Made by a program: the position numbers and the translations under genes. 64,000 bases of DNA from Phialophora verrucosa (taxonomy: Eukaryota; Ascomycota; Eurotiomycetes; Chaetothyriales; Herpotrichiellaceae). Of the stretch, positions 1-12,162 are shown one piece after another. The DNA lies in NCBI GenBank assembly GCA_002099365.1, contig MSED01000004.1:248001-312000 (forward strand), read 5' to 3'. How positions within the stretch are numbered: the stretch's first letter is position 1; each line of letters opens with the position of its first letter. Under the pieces are notes generated by a model. The model was not told where the DNA came from. It searched no databases and saw only the letters and a list, made by a program, of their open reading frames with translations.

Positions 1-1403
1 ACGGGGGTCGCATCAGTGTCCGAGAAGTTCTGCGAGTTACGCCGGTCATTCATCACTTTCGGGGCCGGTGATGGCGTATGAGACTTCGATGCAGCTTGTG
101 ACCCAGCAAAGCCAAACGATGTTGGTCTGTTTCTCAGATATCTCCCAAGGCCTAACGAGCTTCGCGTTTCTTCAGGTTCGGCAGATCAGAGCATGTTTCA
201 CCAGGGCAAAGATCCGGTGCAAGTGTATGGTGCCGGTATTTCTCTTGCCTCTGTTATTGTTCAGTCTCAAGCCTATACTGCCAAGAGTATGACCGCCTAT
301 GGAATGTTTCTCAAAGCGGGCGCATCTTTGCGAATTCACTCGACATATAGTATTCGAAGTGCTACTGCTCGCAGATCGTCCCGATGCCAGAATGAGGACA
401 CTGACCCTGACATCGAGAGCAAGCGGAAGAGGTATTGCACAACTGAAAAGGCAGGGCGCTCCCACGTTGGTGTTGTTGACACGACAGACCGATGCTGAGA
501 GGGATATTGTGAACGGCTCGGGGGTCGCTTCGGCACTCACGAGCAAACGTTGAAATCATTACTTCGCTGCCATGGCACGGACGCGGTGAATAGTCTGGCA
601 AAGGAAAACAACCAGCCCTGAGCCAATTGTCGGCAAAACCTGCTCGGGGCTCACCCTTGCTTGGTCGGGACCTTGCTGCATTGGGCTGCCCGTCACGTCC
701 AATGAGGTCGGCAAAATGGGCTGCAAAGCGGTGTGATGAAGTATCTGCTTCAAGGCTGGTTGATTTTGTCCGCTTACATTCTCTTACACCAGCACGACGT
801 TCGGGAGATATCTTGAGAAGCGACTGCCTTCAGCGCGTTCGCCAGATCCGATTCTCTGAAAATTTCCCACCGTTGTCAGTCTCTCAACCCTGCCCCGTCC
901 CAGCTTCGGACGGCGGCTTGACAATCAGCCCTCGTGAGTCCGCCTCATCTCCTGGGGTCCCCTGTTCAGCGGAGCATCCTCCACGCGCCCACGTCCCGCT
1001 TGCCGCCACTCCATCTTCCTCCTTTAAACTCCCACCTCTCCTCCACGGAGCTCATTCTTTGGGTGGACCTCCTGCTCCCTGCTTATACGCCTGGCTGGTC
1101 TCGCCTTCCCAGTCCCTGGTGGCCGTGCCCTTGAGTGCCCTGCCCTCAGGCTCGCCATCCATAGAGAGTCTGAAAATTACAAGATGACTTCGGTCTGCCA
1201 ATTGGCAATCTTGGCAAGGGTTTACAGCCTGCGATGCTTTTGCCTATGTTCACCTCACACCTGATAGTTCGTTATTTCACTTCACCTTTATGGCCCATTG
1301 GCGCTGTGGTTCTACATTTATTAGGTGAGAACGCACGGATGACTGATCAACGTCTGAATACCGAAGTCTAGTAGTCATCTGCTCTTTATCGATCTATCTC
1401 AAT
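1..1403. other. No supported gene; left edge and 3' flank of the oxoprolinase gene
   Basis: Open frames of up to 186 codons occur on both strands, but none has a recognisable domain and none joins through plausible splice sites. Roughly 890-1140 is rich in pyrimidines on the plus strand, as is common in fungal promoters and untranslated regions. The 3' end of the minus-strand oxoprolinase gene abuts the right side. An unrecognised or truncated gene whose remainder lies outside the window cannot be excluded. Confidence 0.5.
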
Positions 1404-4400
1404 CTACAATCCTGGCCAACCCTTTTGCTCCCTCATCTTCTTGTACCACTCTTGCACATATGGCAACTTGACATGCGGACCATAAGGATTCTGCTCCCAC
1501 TGTGGTGTTAGGGCGGGGAAACCTGTTTCGGCGACAAAGCTGGCCGCGAGCTCCTCGAGCGTGCCTCCCCGATTATACGCCAGCGAAGCGGCATCTGCCG
1601 ACTTGCGTCTCTCGGTGAGTTCGGCGCGGAGGGATGCGGTCTCTGTCTCGAGCACCGTCAGAGATTGGGGGTCCAGGACAACACCGTAGTTGCGCGCGGC
1701 GCCGTCGACGGTCGCGAGACGACGCTTCACGTCGGCAACGACCTTTTCGACCGGTCGCGTGAGCGGGTCGCCGATCCCACCGCCGCCCCATGTCACCCAT
1801 TCGAGGACGTCGCCGGCCTCGACTCGAATATGGTCTTGTTTGGACCGAAGATGCCGTCGAGGAGGATTCTGGGCGTCCTTGGAACACTCGATCAGCACTT
1901 TCCGCGACCGCAGACCGGGAAATCCGCCATCGCAACCCCAGGCTTTGGTGAACGCGCGGTCGTCGTGGAGGTTGATGTCTCCCGCGCAGAGGAAGTGGTA
2001 GAGTGTTCGCTGCGCGTTGCCTCCTCGGTAGTAGCCCGCGCCACCGCTGTCGGCGAGTGCTTCGTTCAATTCGATCCGCAGTGGGAAGTAGAGTTCGATC
2101 GTCTCGACGGGGATGGACTTGATGGATGGGAAGAGGCAGTGACAATCGAGCTATAAGCAGGGAATCATGGTCAGAACGCCTCCTTGGACGAGAGAGAGGA
2201 GAATGGATGGTGATGATCGTGTTCACATACCCCGTCACCAGCTGGTCGGGCTGGCACACCGCCAAACCCGATCTGATACAGCAGGAAGAAATCCCCGCTG
2301 GGCTTGAACCCCGAGTAGAAGATGTGAGGCGAGTCGGAAAACCCGGCGGCGGCGCGGTGCCCGGGCATGTGTTGTCCCAGGAGAGCCTGGATCACGTCAA
2401 AGACTCTGCCCAGCAAGTGTGTCCGGCAACTCAGCGCCGCGGGCCGGACGGGATTGAGGATGGAACCCAGAGGAAGGTCAATCTCAATCAGGTCGTTGGC
2501 ACCACTGTTCACCAGCGTGTAGGGGTCGATGATGGCGAGGAGATAGTAGCTGCCCGCTTGGGTTAGCCGCCTGATTGACGATCTAGGGGCTGAACTGGGA
2601 CCGCCTGGGTTCCTTGTACTTACACAATGTACATGGTGAACATCTTCTTGGAAAGGAGATAATTGATGGAGAATTCACTTTGCGGAGAGGTGCCATCCCA
2701 GTCGAAGAAAAGCTTGCCATCTCTCTTTGTCATGGTGCATTTGATGGCGAATGGACCGATGCCATGGCCGTCGTCGTCGATGAAGTCTATAAATTCAGCC
2801 GGTTCGTCCTTGATCACGGTGTCAATCAGCTTCTGGACAGCCAGTCTGTTTCGCTGCAGGAGGACATCCGTCGCCGCTTCGTAGACTCTGTTATGGTCGG
2901 TCAGTAACTAAACCTCTAGCAGAGCGCAAAGAGGTGACTTACGCAAGCCCGTAGCGTTCACAGAGTTCTTGGACTCTCAGCGCCGCAGTGTTGCACGACG
3001 ACAGCAATGCAAAGACATCGGCTCGGAACCACTCGGGCGCCCGGGAATTGCGGCATAGAATCGTGATCAAATCTTGATTCAGAACTCCTTGGGAGTACAG
3101 TTTAACGACGGGGATCTGGAGACCGTCGTCGTAAATGGTCCGCGCATCGATTGATAAACTTCCAGGAGTGCTGCCTTGGACATCGCTGTGAAACAGACAC
3201 GGAGAGGTCAGAAATGAATGACACTGTGATCCGCTTGAGCGGCGGAGAGGAGTGGAAGCGGGAAGGGACAGAAATAACCCACGTCAAGTGTCCAAAATTG
3301 GCCGCCCAACCTACAATCTGACCTCGGAAGAAGATGGGGACCAGAATGATCACATCGTTCAAATGGGAGACTGCGCCCTCCATCTCGTAGGCGTCGTTCG
3401 TGATGAAAACGTCGCCTTCTTCGATCGTTCCTTGATACACCCGTAGGAAATCGGGGATAAAGCTGCCGAATTGGCCCACGAGCATTTGACCGCTGTCGTT
3501 GGTGACTACATTGAACTCATCCTGGACTGGGTCAGTTCCCTTTTTGTAATATCTTCTACCTATCGAACACGCTCCGTCTCACCTGTTGTTCACGGATACC
3601 CGGTGACATGGACGCCCTCAACATGAGGGAGTCCATCTCTCGGCGAATCGAAGCCAGCGCCGACTCGATCAGGGTCGGAATGATGGTTTTCTCGGTCACG
3701 TACTGTGCGGCGGCTTCCTTGGACACCGTTTCCTGCTTGTCCGCGATCGCCGTCGTTGTGCTCTGCGTCGTGGGAGTGATGACGAGGTTGCAAATGCGAT
3801 CAATCTTAGCCACATAGCCCGGCAGAACCAGGGTATTAGAGTCGACTTCGTTGATGATACAGGGACCCTGGAGAACCATTCCAGGCATGCTGATGGCTTT
3901 ACGATCCCACACCACGGCGTCGAGGTGTTGACCCTTGTGATAAATCTTCTTTCGGTCCATGACTGCCGAATCGGGGGGACTGAGCTCGCCTTCTGGAACG
4001 GCCGACGAGCTGTTGAAACTGACTTCGGCCGGGTTGTCTGAGGCAATGACGCGCATTCTCATCAACTCGATGTCGTATTGTGGCATGATGAAGGTGTACT
4101 GTCGGCGATGCTCGTCTTCGAAACTCTTGCGGAGCACCAACTTGAGGTGTTCGAGGCCCTGTTCCACATCGTGCCGATCCAGTGTCACCGTCAACTCCTG
4201 TGACTGGCCCATGTATCGCAGGTCGACCTTGTATTCCGTCGACAATCGGTGGGAGATGTCGGTCGAGCTGGACTCGAGGAGTTTGGAGCGGCAGGAGTCC
4301 ACGAGGTCGTCCAGCTGTCGGACGAAATCGGCTAGGTCTAGCGTGGACATGCCGGCGATGTACGACTTGGTCTTCTCATGGCTCAGCCTGGTGATCACAT

Positions 4401-6057
4401 CTCCCTGGGCGCAGAGAATACCAGGCGATGGAGGGATGATGACGGGCCAGGAGCCCAGGAGCTCGCCGACGGCATTGGCATGGAGCGGGCCCGCGCCCCC
4501 GAAGACGACGAGAGAGAAATCCTTGGGGTCGTAGCCCTTCTCCACCGAGACGACTCGGACAGCGCCATACATGGTCTCATTGGCCAGGTCGATGATGCCT
4601 TGGGCCGTCTCCTCCATGGTCAGCCCGATCTGCGAGGCAAGTGATGAGACGCAGTCCTTGGCGGCGGCGACATCGAGCTTAAAATCCCCACCGAGCAAGG
4701 TTGAGGGGAGATATCCAAGCACCAAGTTGGCGTCAGTGACCGTGGGTTCCCGGCCGCCTTTGCCGTAGCAGGCCGGTCCTGGCGATGCAGCCGCACTCTC
4801 CGGACCAACACGAAGATGCTTGCTCAGTGCACTGTACCGGGCGATGGAGCCGCCGCCGGCACCGACGGTGTGGACATCAATCGACGGAGCTTTCACACTT
4901 AAAGTACCGATCACGGTCTCTCTGCGAAGGGCTGGAATTCCATTGACGATCAGCGCACAATCCGAGGACGTGCCACCCACGTCTAAAGTGATCAGATTGG
5001 AGTACTCAGTGCCCACGGTATGGCAGACGCCACGGACTCCTCCTGCGGGACCCGACCTGGAGAACTAGTCAGTGTGTCCGACAGCGACGACGACTCAGGG
5101 GAATTTTCCACTCACATGAGGAGGTTGACGGGGAGCTCTTCGGCCACTTTGAGACCGGTCAACCCGCCATCGCTCTTGAGGATTCGAATGATGTCGCTGT
5201 CATCCTGCAAGATGGTGCTGAGATGACTGACATATCGCTTGATGGTCGGCTTGACCAGCGCATTCGCTGCCGTGGTGACGGTTCGCTCGTATTCTCCGAC
5301 TTCCGGCAACACATCGCTCGACAAAACGATCTCCACGCCAGGAAATTCTTCGCGCAGAATTCGCGCCACCTCGACTTCGTGCACATTGTTTGCGAAGGAG
5401 TTAATGAGACTGATGGAGATGACATCCAGATTTTCTCGCTTCAAAGGGGTCAAGTTCCGGCGAAATTCTGCCTCATCCAGAGCCTTGACGATGCTTCCGT
5501 CATTGGCAATCCGCTCCGGAGCATCCACCGTCAGCTCGAGAGGGATGACCGGGGTAGGGGCATCCCAGGTCAGCCAGGCGCCGAGCGCCCCGGGAATCTG
5601 CGACCTTCGAAGGTTGAGAATGTCCTTGTGCCCGGACGTGACCACCAGGGCGGCCTTGCCGCCCTTACCTTCCAGAACCGCATTTGTCGCTGGGATTCGT
5701 GTCAGAAAAAGCAGCAAAGACCAAAAGAAAACGGTTCTGGGATTCTGGGGCATTTCCCACCGACTGTCGTTCCATGATGCACATAGTCGAATTTCCCCGA
5801 CCAGCCATACTCGGCCAGCAAGGTCTTGCGAACTTTGTCGATGGCCTGCTTCACGCCGATACTTTGATCGGGCGAGGTGGAAAGCGCTTTTGCTCGAACA
5901 GAATCTCCATGAGGAGTGATGACACAGACGTCGGTAAAAGTACCCTGAACATGATCCCAAGTTAGAAAATCACAAACAATGTGCTTATGAAGCTGTGACT
6001 TACACCGACGTCGACACCAAGCCGGTAGTCTGGCAGCTGTTGTGAGATATCGCCCAT
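1404..6057 (-). CDS. Hydantoinase/5-oxoprolinase family protein (HyuA-HyuB fusion)
   Basis: Nine exons: 6057-6004, 5944-5761, 5689-5116, 5056-3583, 3521-3283, 3185-2943, 2887-2624, 2549-2231 and 2150-1404. They sum to 4098 nt (1365 aa), close to the roughly 1290 aa of yeast Oxp1. The N-terminal half is HyuA: the first splice joins the ATP-binding motif DVGGTFTD, followed by HGTTVATN, SGPAGGV and the second phosphate motif TLDVGGTSSD. From about residue 760 the C-terminal half is HyuB, with GQFGSFIPDF, DVFITND, GWAAN and the glycine-rich TWGGGGIGDP near the end. Family members open a cyclic amide bond using ATP (5-oxo-L-proline to glutamate, or hydantoins) in the cytosol. The exact substrate cannot be read from sequence, so no OXP1 symbol is given. 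ATG 6057 is chosen because the upstream ATG in frame is followed by a stop. It lies downstream of a transporter and an amidase on the same strand. Confidence 0.93.
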
Positions 6058-6999
6058 ATCAAAAACACATGCCTTCTCTCCGAAGAGACGATAGTTGGGA
6101 TCTCAATTAGGGTATTACATCCAGTGCTTGACTTCTTATTCAATCCCCCTGTATCAGCCCGAGGGACATAGCCCGTCGCCACAACGTCATGTGATTTCGG
6201 GATATGTCCTTCAAGGGGGCCTTTGAGGCGCCGGAAGGTAGCGAACCCATCGGGAGCTGAATTATCCGACTCAGATACGGCTTTCCACGGAGCCTTGGTG
6301 TGGATGCTGTCGGACATTTTCCGATTTGGAAGTAGACGTTGAGGGGGAGAGAGCGATGAGCTGCGTCGGCGAAAGTGTTTGATTGATCTGTGCCCTGGGG
6401 GATGGAGGGGGGTTGGGGTGGACTCGCGATTAGAGATGCTCAAGATCGGAGTTTGACGCGGATGAATATGGTTAGATCTATCCTATATCCACCAAACTAG
6501 ATGGTGTCTAATAGAATTCTCTTCTTGGAGACTTTTGCCTGTCATCTGTATGTACATACCTACGCACACAGGACTATGACCAGATGCAATCGTCTTGTCT
6601 TATGGGGCGTTTCTTGTTAGGAGATCTCATCTTCAGTCCAGACTCTGTTCTGCGATCTCGACTTTGGTCCTTCCACGTTTGGTCAACTGTGGTCGCGCAA
6701 TGTGGAAAATACCCCAGAGTCAATTACGAAGACGATACTGCCGAGGGAGCACCTGTGAAGAATTGACAAGGACCAGGATACAAGGGGGGTTCAACATCCG
6801 AATCGATTTACTAGCACATCGAAATAATGACCTCTTCAGTCTTCTACATTCTGTTCCACACCGTACACTAGGCGTCCAATCTTGACGTTCCAGTTGTTCC
6901 ATTCCCATTCCAACGCCTTTCAACTCTGAGCAGGAGAGACGTAAAACGACAATACATCCGTCCGACTTCTCACTTGAACAGGTCTCTGAGCAGCGATAC
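6058..6999. other. Intergenic spacer, oxoprolinase promoter side and transporter 3' flank
   Basis: About 0.94 kb between two minus-strand genes. It should hold the promoter and 5' UTR of the oxoprolinase (right of 6057) and the 3' UTR of the transporter (left of 7000). No coding signature, RNA gene or clear repeat is visible. Confidence 0.5.
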
Positions 7000-8903
7000 T
7001 CAAGAGGAATTGGAGTTGTCGGCGCAAGAAAATGCGCTCCCTGTAGAATTTTGTCAGTAAGAGATTGACGATTTCCCTCTTTTCGGAGCACGTACCAATG
7101 CCACCAGACCGATAAGAGTCGATGATCACAGTGATGGTTGCGTACGTCCCACCAATGAAGAAGAACAGTCCAAGAGCGACCATTCCCCAGTGAAGATAGT
7201 ACACGACAGCCTTCTTCAAGCCGCCAGTTCTCCAAGCGCAGTGATCATACAGCCAGAACCAACCTGGGAGAATCATTGCCAGGGGGGCAAAACAGACAGT
7301 GCCCAAGAGCGCAAGCAGGTAGTTGAAGACTGGGACAGCTTCAGCGAGGAGGAAGGCGATCGCACCCAGGCCAACAATGCAGCCACTATCGAAGTCGCGT
7401 TAGTGATCCGAACATCGAGAACTTTGGGCAAAGCTTACATCCAAACACCCCAGTGTGTCATCGAGTTCGATTGCAAGTGTTGTGTGTTGCGAAGGATGCG
7501 CACAAAGAGTGATTTCGCGGCTACGTGAAGGAAGAGGATCGCGCTGACAAGGAGCCCGATGAGACCGATTCCGTAGGACACCATCTTGACCGTCTGGCCA
7601 GCGCTCTGCGGTCATAGTCAGCACTCTCAACCTCACACACTTGGGCTGAGACTTCTTACCCCCAACGAGGGATTGGCGACCCACTGGCCGCACCAGCGAT
7701 ACACCACCAGACTGTAGGCCAGGTACGTGGCATTGACCAGACCCATGCACAAGTAGACCGCCTTTCTGTAGTCCTTGGGTTTTTTCATTTCCGCAATGAC
7801 GGGCAGGAAGGCAGAGGTCCCGGAGGACGAGACGAAGATATTGGACGAGGCGGTCATGCCAGCCACAAAAGTAGGGTGAGCAGTGACATAGTAGCCCAAC
7901 TCATAGGGTCCAGTCTTCGGTGCTGCCGCAGGACGGTCGACCTGTGTCACACCAATGCTGGTCGAGGCGTTAGGATCCGATCGGATTGCACCACCGACGG
8001 GAGCGACGGGGAAGGGTATACTTACACGACGATGGTGACGGCAATGAAAATGGAGGCAAACCCGGCCCACGACAACCAGCCGATCTGGTGGAATTTGCGG
8101 ACCGAGGCAAAGATCATCACGAAGACCGTGGCGAGGAAAGCCCACCAAACGGTGCACGCCGCGTGATGGGACAAGGCGTTGATGCCGACACCGACACCTA
8201 CGATCCCCGAACCAGTCGCAATCACCCAGCTGGAAAGAAAAGAGTCAGCGCTTGAGGTTATGTCCGGGTCCCAGTCATAGCTCACGCGAGGAGGTAGATG
8301 ATGTTGACGAGCTCTTTCAGCCACAGTCCACCCACAACCTCAGCCATATCAGCGATCGTGTGGCTGCTGGGATGAGCGTTTCGGAAGTCTCCTTGGACAA
8401 TGGCGTTGTCTGCATCAAGTACAGCGATGAGTCAGGGACTTGTCTCCAAGGAGTATGAGACCGCGGTAGGTCGGCAGAACGTACAAGTATTGAACAGCCC
8501 CCATCCGATCACAGACAGAGCTCCTCCCACGGCCCCTTCGCCAACGTTAGTTGCGAGACACGCGATCGCCGCTGCACCGGGCACATACCCAGGGACACCA
8601 TTGCGCCAGGAATACTGAGGACTCCTGTGGCAAAAACAACTAGATCCATAGTCAGATGGAAGCAGGTGGGGGAGCTAGCCAGGGTTGCGGACCTTTCATA
8701 AAGATGATTGACGCCTGAATCCAGCCGACAGTGCGGAAGTCAACCCCTTTGTCGGTCTTCTGAAAGACTTCATCTCGCTCAGTAGAAGCAAGAATGTCGC
8801 CTTTCATCGCTCCCATTTCCAGTCCCCTATCTGAGTCGGCCGGCTCAATTTCTGTGCGACTAGATTCGACCATCTTGGGTTCGGCTGGATAAACTTCTGC
8901 CAT
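7000..8903 (-). CDS. Amino-acid transporter, AAAP family (Mtr/neutral amino-acid permease type)
   Basis: Nine exons: 8903-8693, 8639-8589, 8535-8485, 8409-8286, 8229-8026, 7957-7660, 7605-7439, 7385-7096 and 7040-7000. They sum to 1437 nt, giving 478 aa, the usual size of fungal AAAP permeases. Family landmarks are the first membrane segment (FRTVGWIQASIIF, then ATGVLSIPGAM), an Asn-rich loop leading to WVIATGSGIVGVG, the WLSWAGFASIFIAV segment, a TASSNIFVSSSGTSAF helix, and a C-terminus ending SAFSCADNSNSS. Roughly ten to eleven hydrophobic helices follow a charged N-terminal tail of about 60 residues. The family moves neutral or aromatic amino acids into the cell by proton symport at the plasma membrane. 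The start at 8903 has a good context (ACC before ATGG). It sits between an amidase and an oxoprolinase on the same strand, which suggests uptake of an amino-acid-like substrate or product of those enzymes. Confidence 0.92.
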
Positions 8904-9359
8904 GGTTACCTTCGCCGTCGAGAAAGGCGTGCGATATCGTAGGTGTACGACCCGCAGCACCAACTCTGGGATGAAATCATCCGATCTTATAGCTCCTGCC
9001 ACTTGGCCTCATCCTTCTTGGGGGACGGCTGAGGTTGAGATGGTCCTAAAGGTCTAAAATCTCGAGATAGACGGGAAGGTTAATTTCTGTGGATGGGGAG
9101 CGATACGAGGCGGAGCCCCTGCGAACAAAAACGGCTAGTCCCCTGAGGTCTCCACCTACCGACAACGGAACTGGGGGGACAGAACAGGTGACTCGATGTC
9201 CTTGTCTCGTGTGCGGGTCCCATTTCTTGGACCTGGGTATACCTGGGACGTGTCGCTTATCACAGTTCCACGAAGATCGGGCTGAAAGCATCCCAGCAGC
9301 TCTGGGGCTGTTATCTAGATATGTTATCAACGATGTCGGAGGATAAACAGCGAGTCCAT
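8904..9359. other. Spacer between amidase and transporter
   Basis: About 0.46 kb holding the transporter promoter side and the amidase 3' flank, both minus-strand genes. Nothing coding is supported. Confidence 0.5.
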
Positions 9360-11411
9360 TCAATTCCTATCGAGGAGGGCCAAAGTGGCGCACGGTCTCG
9401 TCCCTTCTGACCTGGCGATGATTACGATCATATGCTGGGTTGGGGGATTGTTGTAAGGTCCCTCTGCCGGACCAGTTCCCTGCTTTCGCGTCTGTCGAGA
9501 TTGGACGGCTGTCCGCCAGCAACCAGCTGCGTCCACCTCGACATTACCTTCATCGACTCGGCATCCATCCACGTAGATCTCTATTGCACAACCGTGCACA
9601 GGAGGGTAGATTTCCCCGGCAATTTGAACGGCCATACTGCCGTCTTCGCCGCGGCCTTGCTCGATGGTGGTGACCTTCAACCGTAGTGCTTGGATGGCTG
9701 ATGTTGCCACTGATCTCGAGGTGCCGGTAACCGGTTTGTCCCCAGGAAGCGTGTCTGAGGACAGCGGTGGAGTTAGAGAGGGAGGTGACCGTCGGTGACT
9801 AAAATCTTCGTAAGCATGGGCATAAGCGAGCAGTTGTTGGTCCTGATACGCCTTCCCAATGAAAGTCAGATTAACTGGCATTTGAGTATCGTTCATCACG
9901 CCCATACAGACGCTGACGGAGGGAATCCCAAGATGACGAATGATTCGATTGCCATGCGAGAACCTCACGCCGCTTCGAAGGGCTAGTCGAGCGCTCTCTT
10001 CATTCGTCTCGAGGTCGGCGCGACCAACATCCCCATTGGCGGGGAAGACGACAAGATCGAGGCCATGTTGATCCATCCAATCTTCGAGGTCGCGCTTCCG
10101 CTGCGCTTCGAGCGCCACGAGTGCCTTTTCCATGGCTTCCGCCGTGACCATGTCTTCTAAATGACTGTCTCGGACCAGACGGACGATTTCGGGATACGGC
10201 AAGTTCATGCGCGGATCCATGAAGCGGTCTGGTAGATAGCCGTCAGGCTTGGGAAATATGAGATGGCCGTCCACATTGCCCAGGGTGGGGAAGTTCGGAT
10301 CTTTCGCCCATCGAAGGAACCGCTCCCACGTAACTGCTAGCAGCTCCTTTCGTTCGATTGAAAACCAGGCTGGAGGACAGCCATCAACTTTGGTAGGCAG
10401 ATCTGCGGTGTCGTCACCTTCGTAATTGGTCAGTGCAGGAAATTCGGTCAGGACAACGGAAGCTCCAAGTGCCTCGAGGTCCTTCTTGGCTTGTTCCCAT
10501 AAATCCATGATAGACGGACGGACACGGCTCGTTTTGGTTCCTCGATCTTCGGCAGTGATGAACATTCTCGGCACCCCGATCCGTTTACCTTGGAATGGGG
10601 CCTGCATCTGCGAAGGGGACGGGCGGACTGAGTCGAGAGAAGGTGGTTTCACTGCATTTTGATAACGCCAGAAATCTCCCTCGGTGGACGGGTCAACTCC
10701 CGCAACCACGTCGAGAATTCTCAAAAGATCATCCACGGATCGGGCGTAGGGGACGACCACATCACACGTCGCGTACAGAGGCCACAAGCCGCGACATGAA
10801 ATGACACCGCGGGATGGAGTATACGCTACCAGACCATTGTTAGAAGCCGGAGATCGACCCGACGAAACGGTTTCTGACCCCAAGCCAAATGCGGCAAAGC
10901 TGGCGGCCGTAGATGTTCCACAACCATTCGAGGATCCAGAAGAGAAGGCGGCGGTGAGATAGTCCTTGTTGTAAGGGCTTTCGGCACGACCATATACTCC
11001 TCGTTGCATGCCACCCGCCGCCATGGGAGGCATGTTGGTCCTCCCCATCAAGATGGCACCAGCGGCGCGGAGACGCTCGACCACAAAGGCATCATCTTTG
11101 GGTCGCAGATCCACGAATGCCGGCGATCCTGCAGCCGCAGTCATCCCCGCCACGCCGAAGTTGTCCTTGATGGTGAAAGGAATACCCTCCAGGGGTCGAG
11201 CCGCTTGTCCTGACGCGCGACGGTCGTCCGAGGCAGCAGCTTCTTCGAACACCCTTGGGTTGAGCAGAGGAATGGAATTGAGAGTGGTTCCATTCCAATC
11301 GTATGTCGCTATCCGCTGTAGGTACTTGGCCACCAGCTCGACTGATGTGATTTCTCCTGACGACAATGCAGATGCAAGATCGGCGATGGACGCCTCGACC
11401 AGGTTCATCAT
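9360..11411 (-). CDS. Amidase-signature family hydrolase with C-terminal extension
   Basis: A single uninterrupted frame of 683 aa from ATG 11411; an in-frame ATG at 11459 would add 16 residues. The upstream residues look unlike the family, while MMNLVEASIADLASAL matches typical amidase N-termini, so 11411 is preferred. The Ser-cisSer-Lys triad can be placed (numbering from 11411): Lys82 in TIKDNF, cis-Ser160 in SSGSSNG and nucleophile Ser184 in GSETVSSGRSPA. Spacing between the two serines is 24, as in FAAH. The usual GGS around the nucleophile is VSS here. Amidases cleave amides to acid plus ammonia or amine. The core ends near residue 560. The last 120 or so residues are a beta-rich extension of unknown role. 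Its divergent placement against the double-Zn2Cys6 gene suggests shared control. Confidence 0.9.
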   Translation of the reverse strand: MMNLVEASIADLASALSSGEITSVELVAKYLQRIATYDWNGTTLNSIPLLNPRVFEEAAASDDRRASGQAARPLEGIPFTIKDNFGVAGMTAAAGSPAFVDLRPKDDAFVVERLRAAGAILMGRTNMPPMAAGGMQRGVYGRAESPYNKDYLTAAFSSGSSNGCGTSTAASFAAFGLGSETVSSGRSPASNNGLVAYTPSRGVISCRGLWPLYATCDVVVPYARSVDDLLRILDVVAGVDPSTEGDFWRYQNAVKPPSLDSVRPSPSQMQAPFQGKRIGVPRMFITAEDRGTKTSRVRPSIMDLWEQAKKDLEALGASVVLTEFPALTNYEGDDTADLPTKVDGCPPAWFSIERKELLAVTWERFLRWAKDPNFPTLGNVDGHLIFPKPDGYLPDRFMDPRMNLPYPEIVRLVRDSHLEDMVTAEAMEKALVALEAQRKRDLEDWMDQHGLDLVVFPANGDVGRADLETNEESARLALRSGVRFSHGNRIIRHLGIPSVSVCMGVMNDTQMPVNLTFIGKAYQDQQLLAYAHAYEDFSHRRSPPSLTPPLSSDTLPGDKPVTGTSRSVATSAIQALRLKVTTIEQGRGEDGSMAVQIAGEIYPPVHGCAIEIYVDGCRVDEGNVEVDAAGCWRTAVQSRQTRKQGTGPAEGPYNNPPTQHMIVIIARSEGTRPCATLALLDRN

Positions 11412-12162
11412 CGATTTCGTGAAAGTTTGAGGTCGTTGAGTTCGTCCAGACTTGAACACGCAAAGACACAGCTGAAAATTGAACCCAGGATGTTATGTGT
11501 ACAACGGCAGGTGGCTTTACGCCAGCGAAGCGTGTCGAGATGCTAATAAGGCCCGACGAGCACCCTTGCCACGGACAAGGTCCTCTGCAGAGTCTATGCC
11601 GAAGTGTTCCTAGTGTCCGACTGGCTTGCTGGACCCGAGCTCGCCGAGTAATAAGTCATTGCGAGCTGTGAGAAAAGCCCGGTATGGAGATGAAAAAGCA
11701 GCAACCATTTGTCGTCAAGGGGAACTTCCCAGTATCCCAGATAATCCGCCGCCGGCCAGCGCACATTCTCCATTCGGTCTGCTTTTTTACCTCAATGCCC
11801 GCTGAGCTGCGGTCTTGAAGGGTCTAGCGCCTGACATGTCTTCGATATGTCTGCCAGTGGCCCTCCGATCCATTTGCCGCAGAGTCATGAACAGAATCTG
11901 CCAGGATGGTCTTGGCAGGAATGTGCGGCCTGGGCACACTCGGGTGTCCGTGGTGATTGTCTATCCTAATACGTTCGCATCTTCTCCGACTCGTAATCGG
12001 GTATCGGAAAAGCGCGGGACCTTGCGCCGTTCATCATCGTATGATAATCCTGTCCACCAGCCCTGCGACAGTATTTCAATCCGTGCTTAGCGTCGGTATT
12101 CATGCGAATAGCTCAGATTTGGCTCATGCAGCCCAAGAACTGGTGCGGGATACCCTGAATCG
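11412..12162. promoter_or_regulatory. Divergent spacer between amidase and double-Zn2Cys6 regulator
   Basis: About 0.75 kb separates the amidase start from the regulator start, so both promoters must lie here. Two triplet arrangements of the kind bound by Zn2Cys6 proteins are visible: CGG-GTAT-CGG at 11998-12007, and a CCGCCGCCGG run near 11746-11755. Such triplets are common in fungal DNA, so these are only candidates. No gene is seen. Confidence 0.4.

Noticed and set aside
627..1187. A 186-codon plus-strand frame near the left edge
   Set aside because: Low-complexity, Pro/Ser-rich translation of a pyrimidine-rich tract with no domain or splice support.
1573..2265. A 230-codon Arg-rich minus-strand frame
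   Set aside because: It overlaps the oxoprolinase last exon in another frame; the exon chain with correct splice phase uses a different frame.
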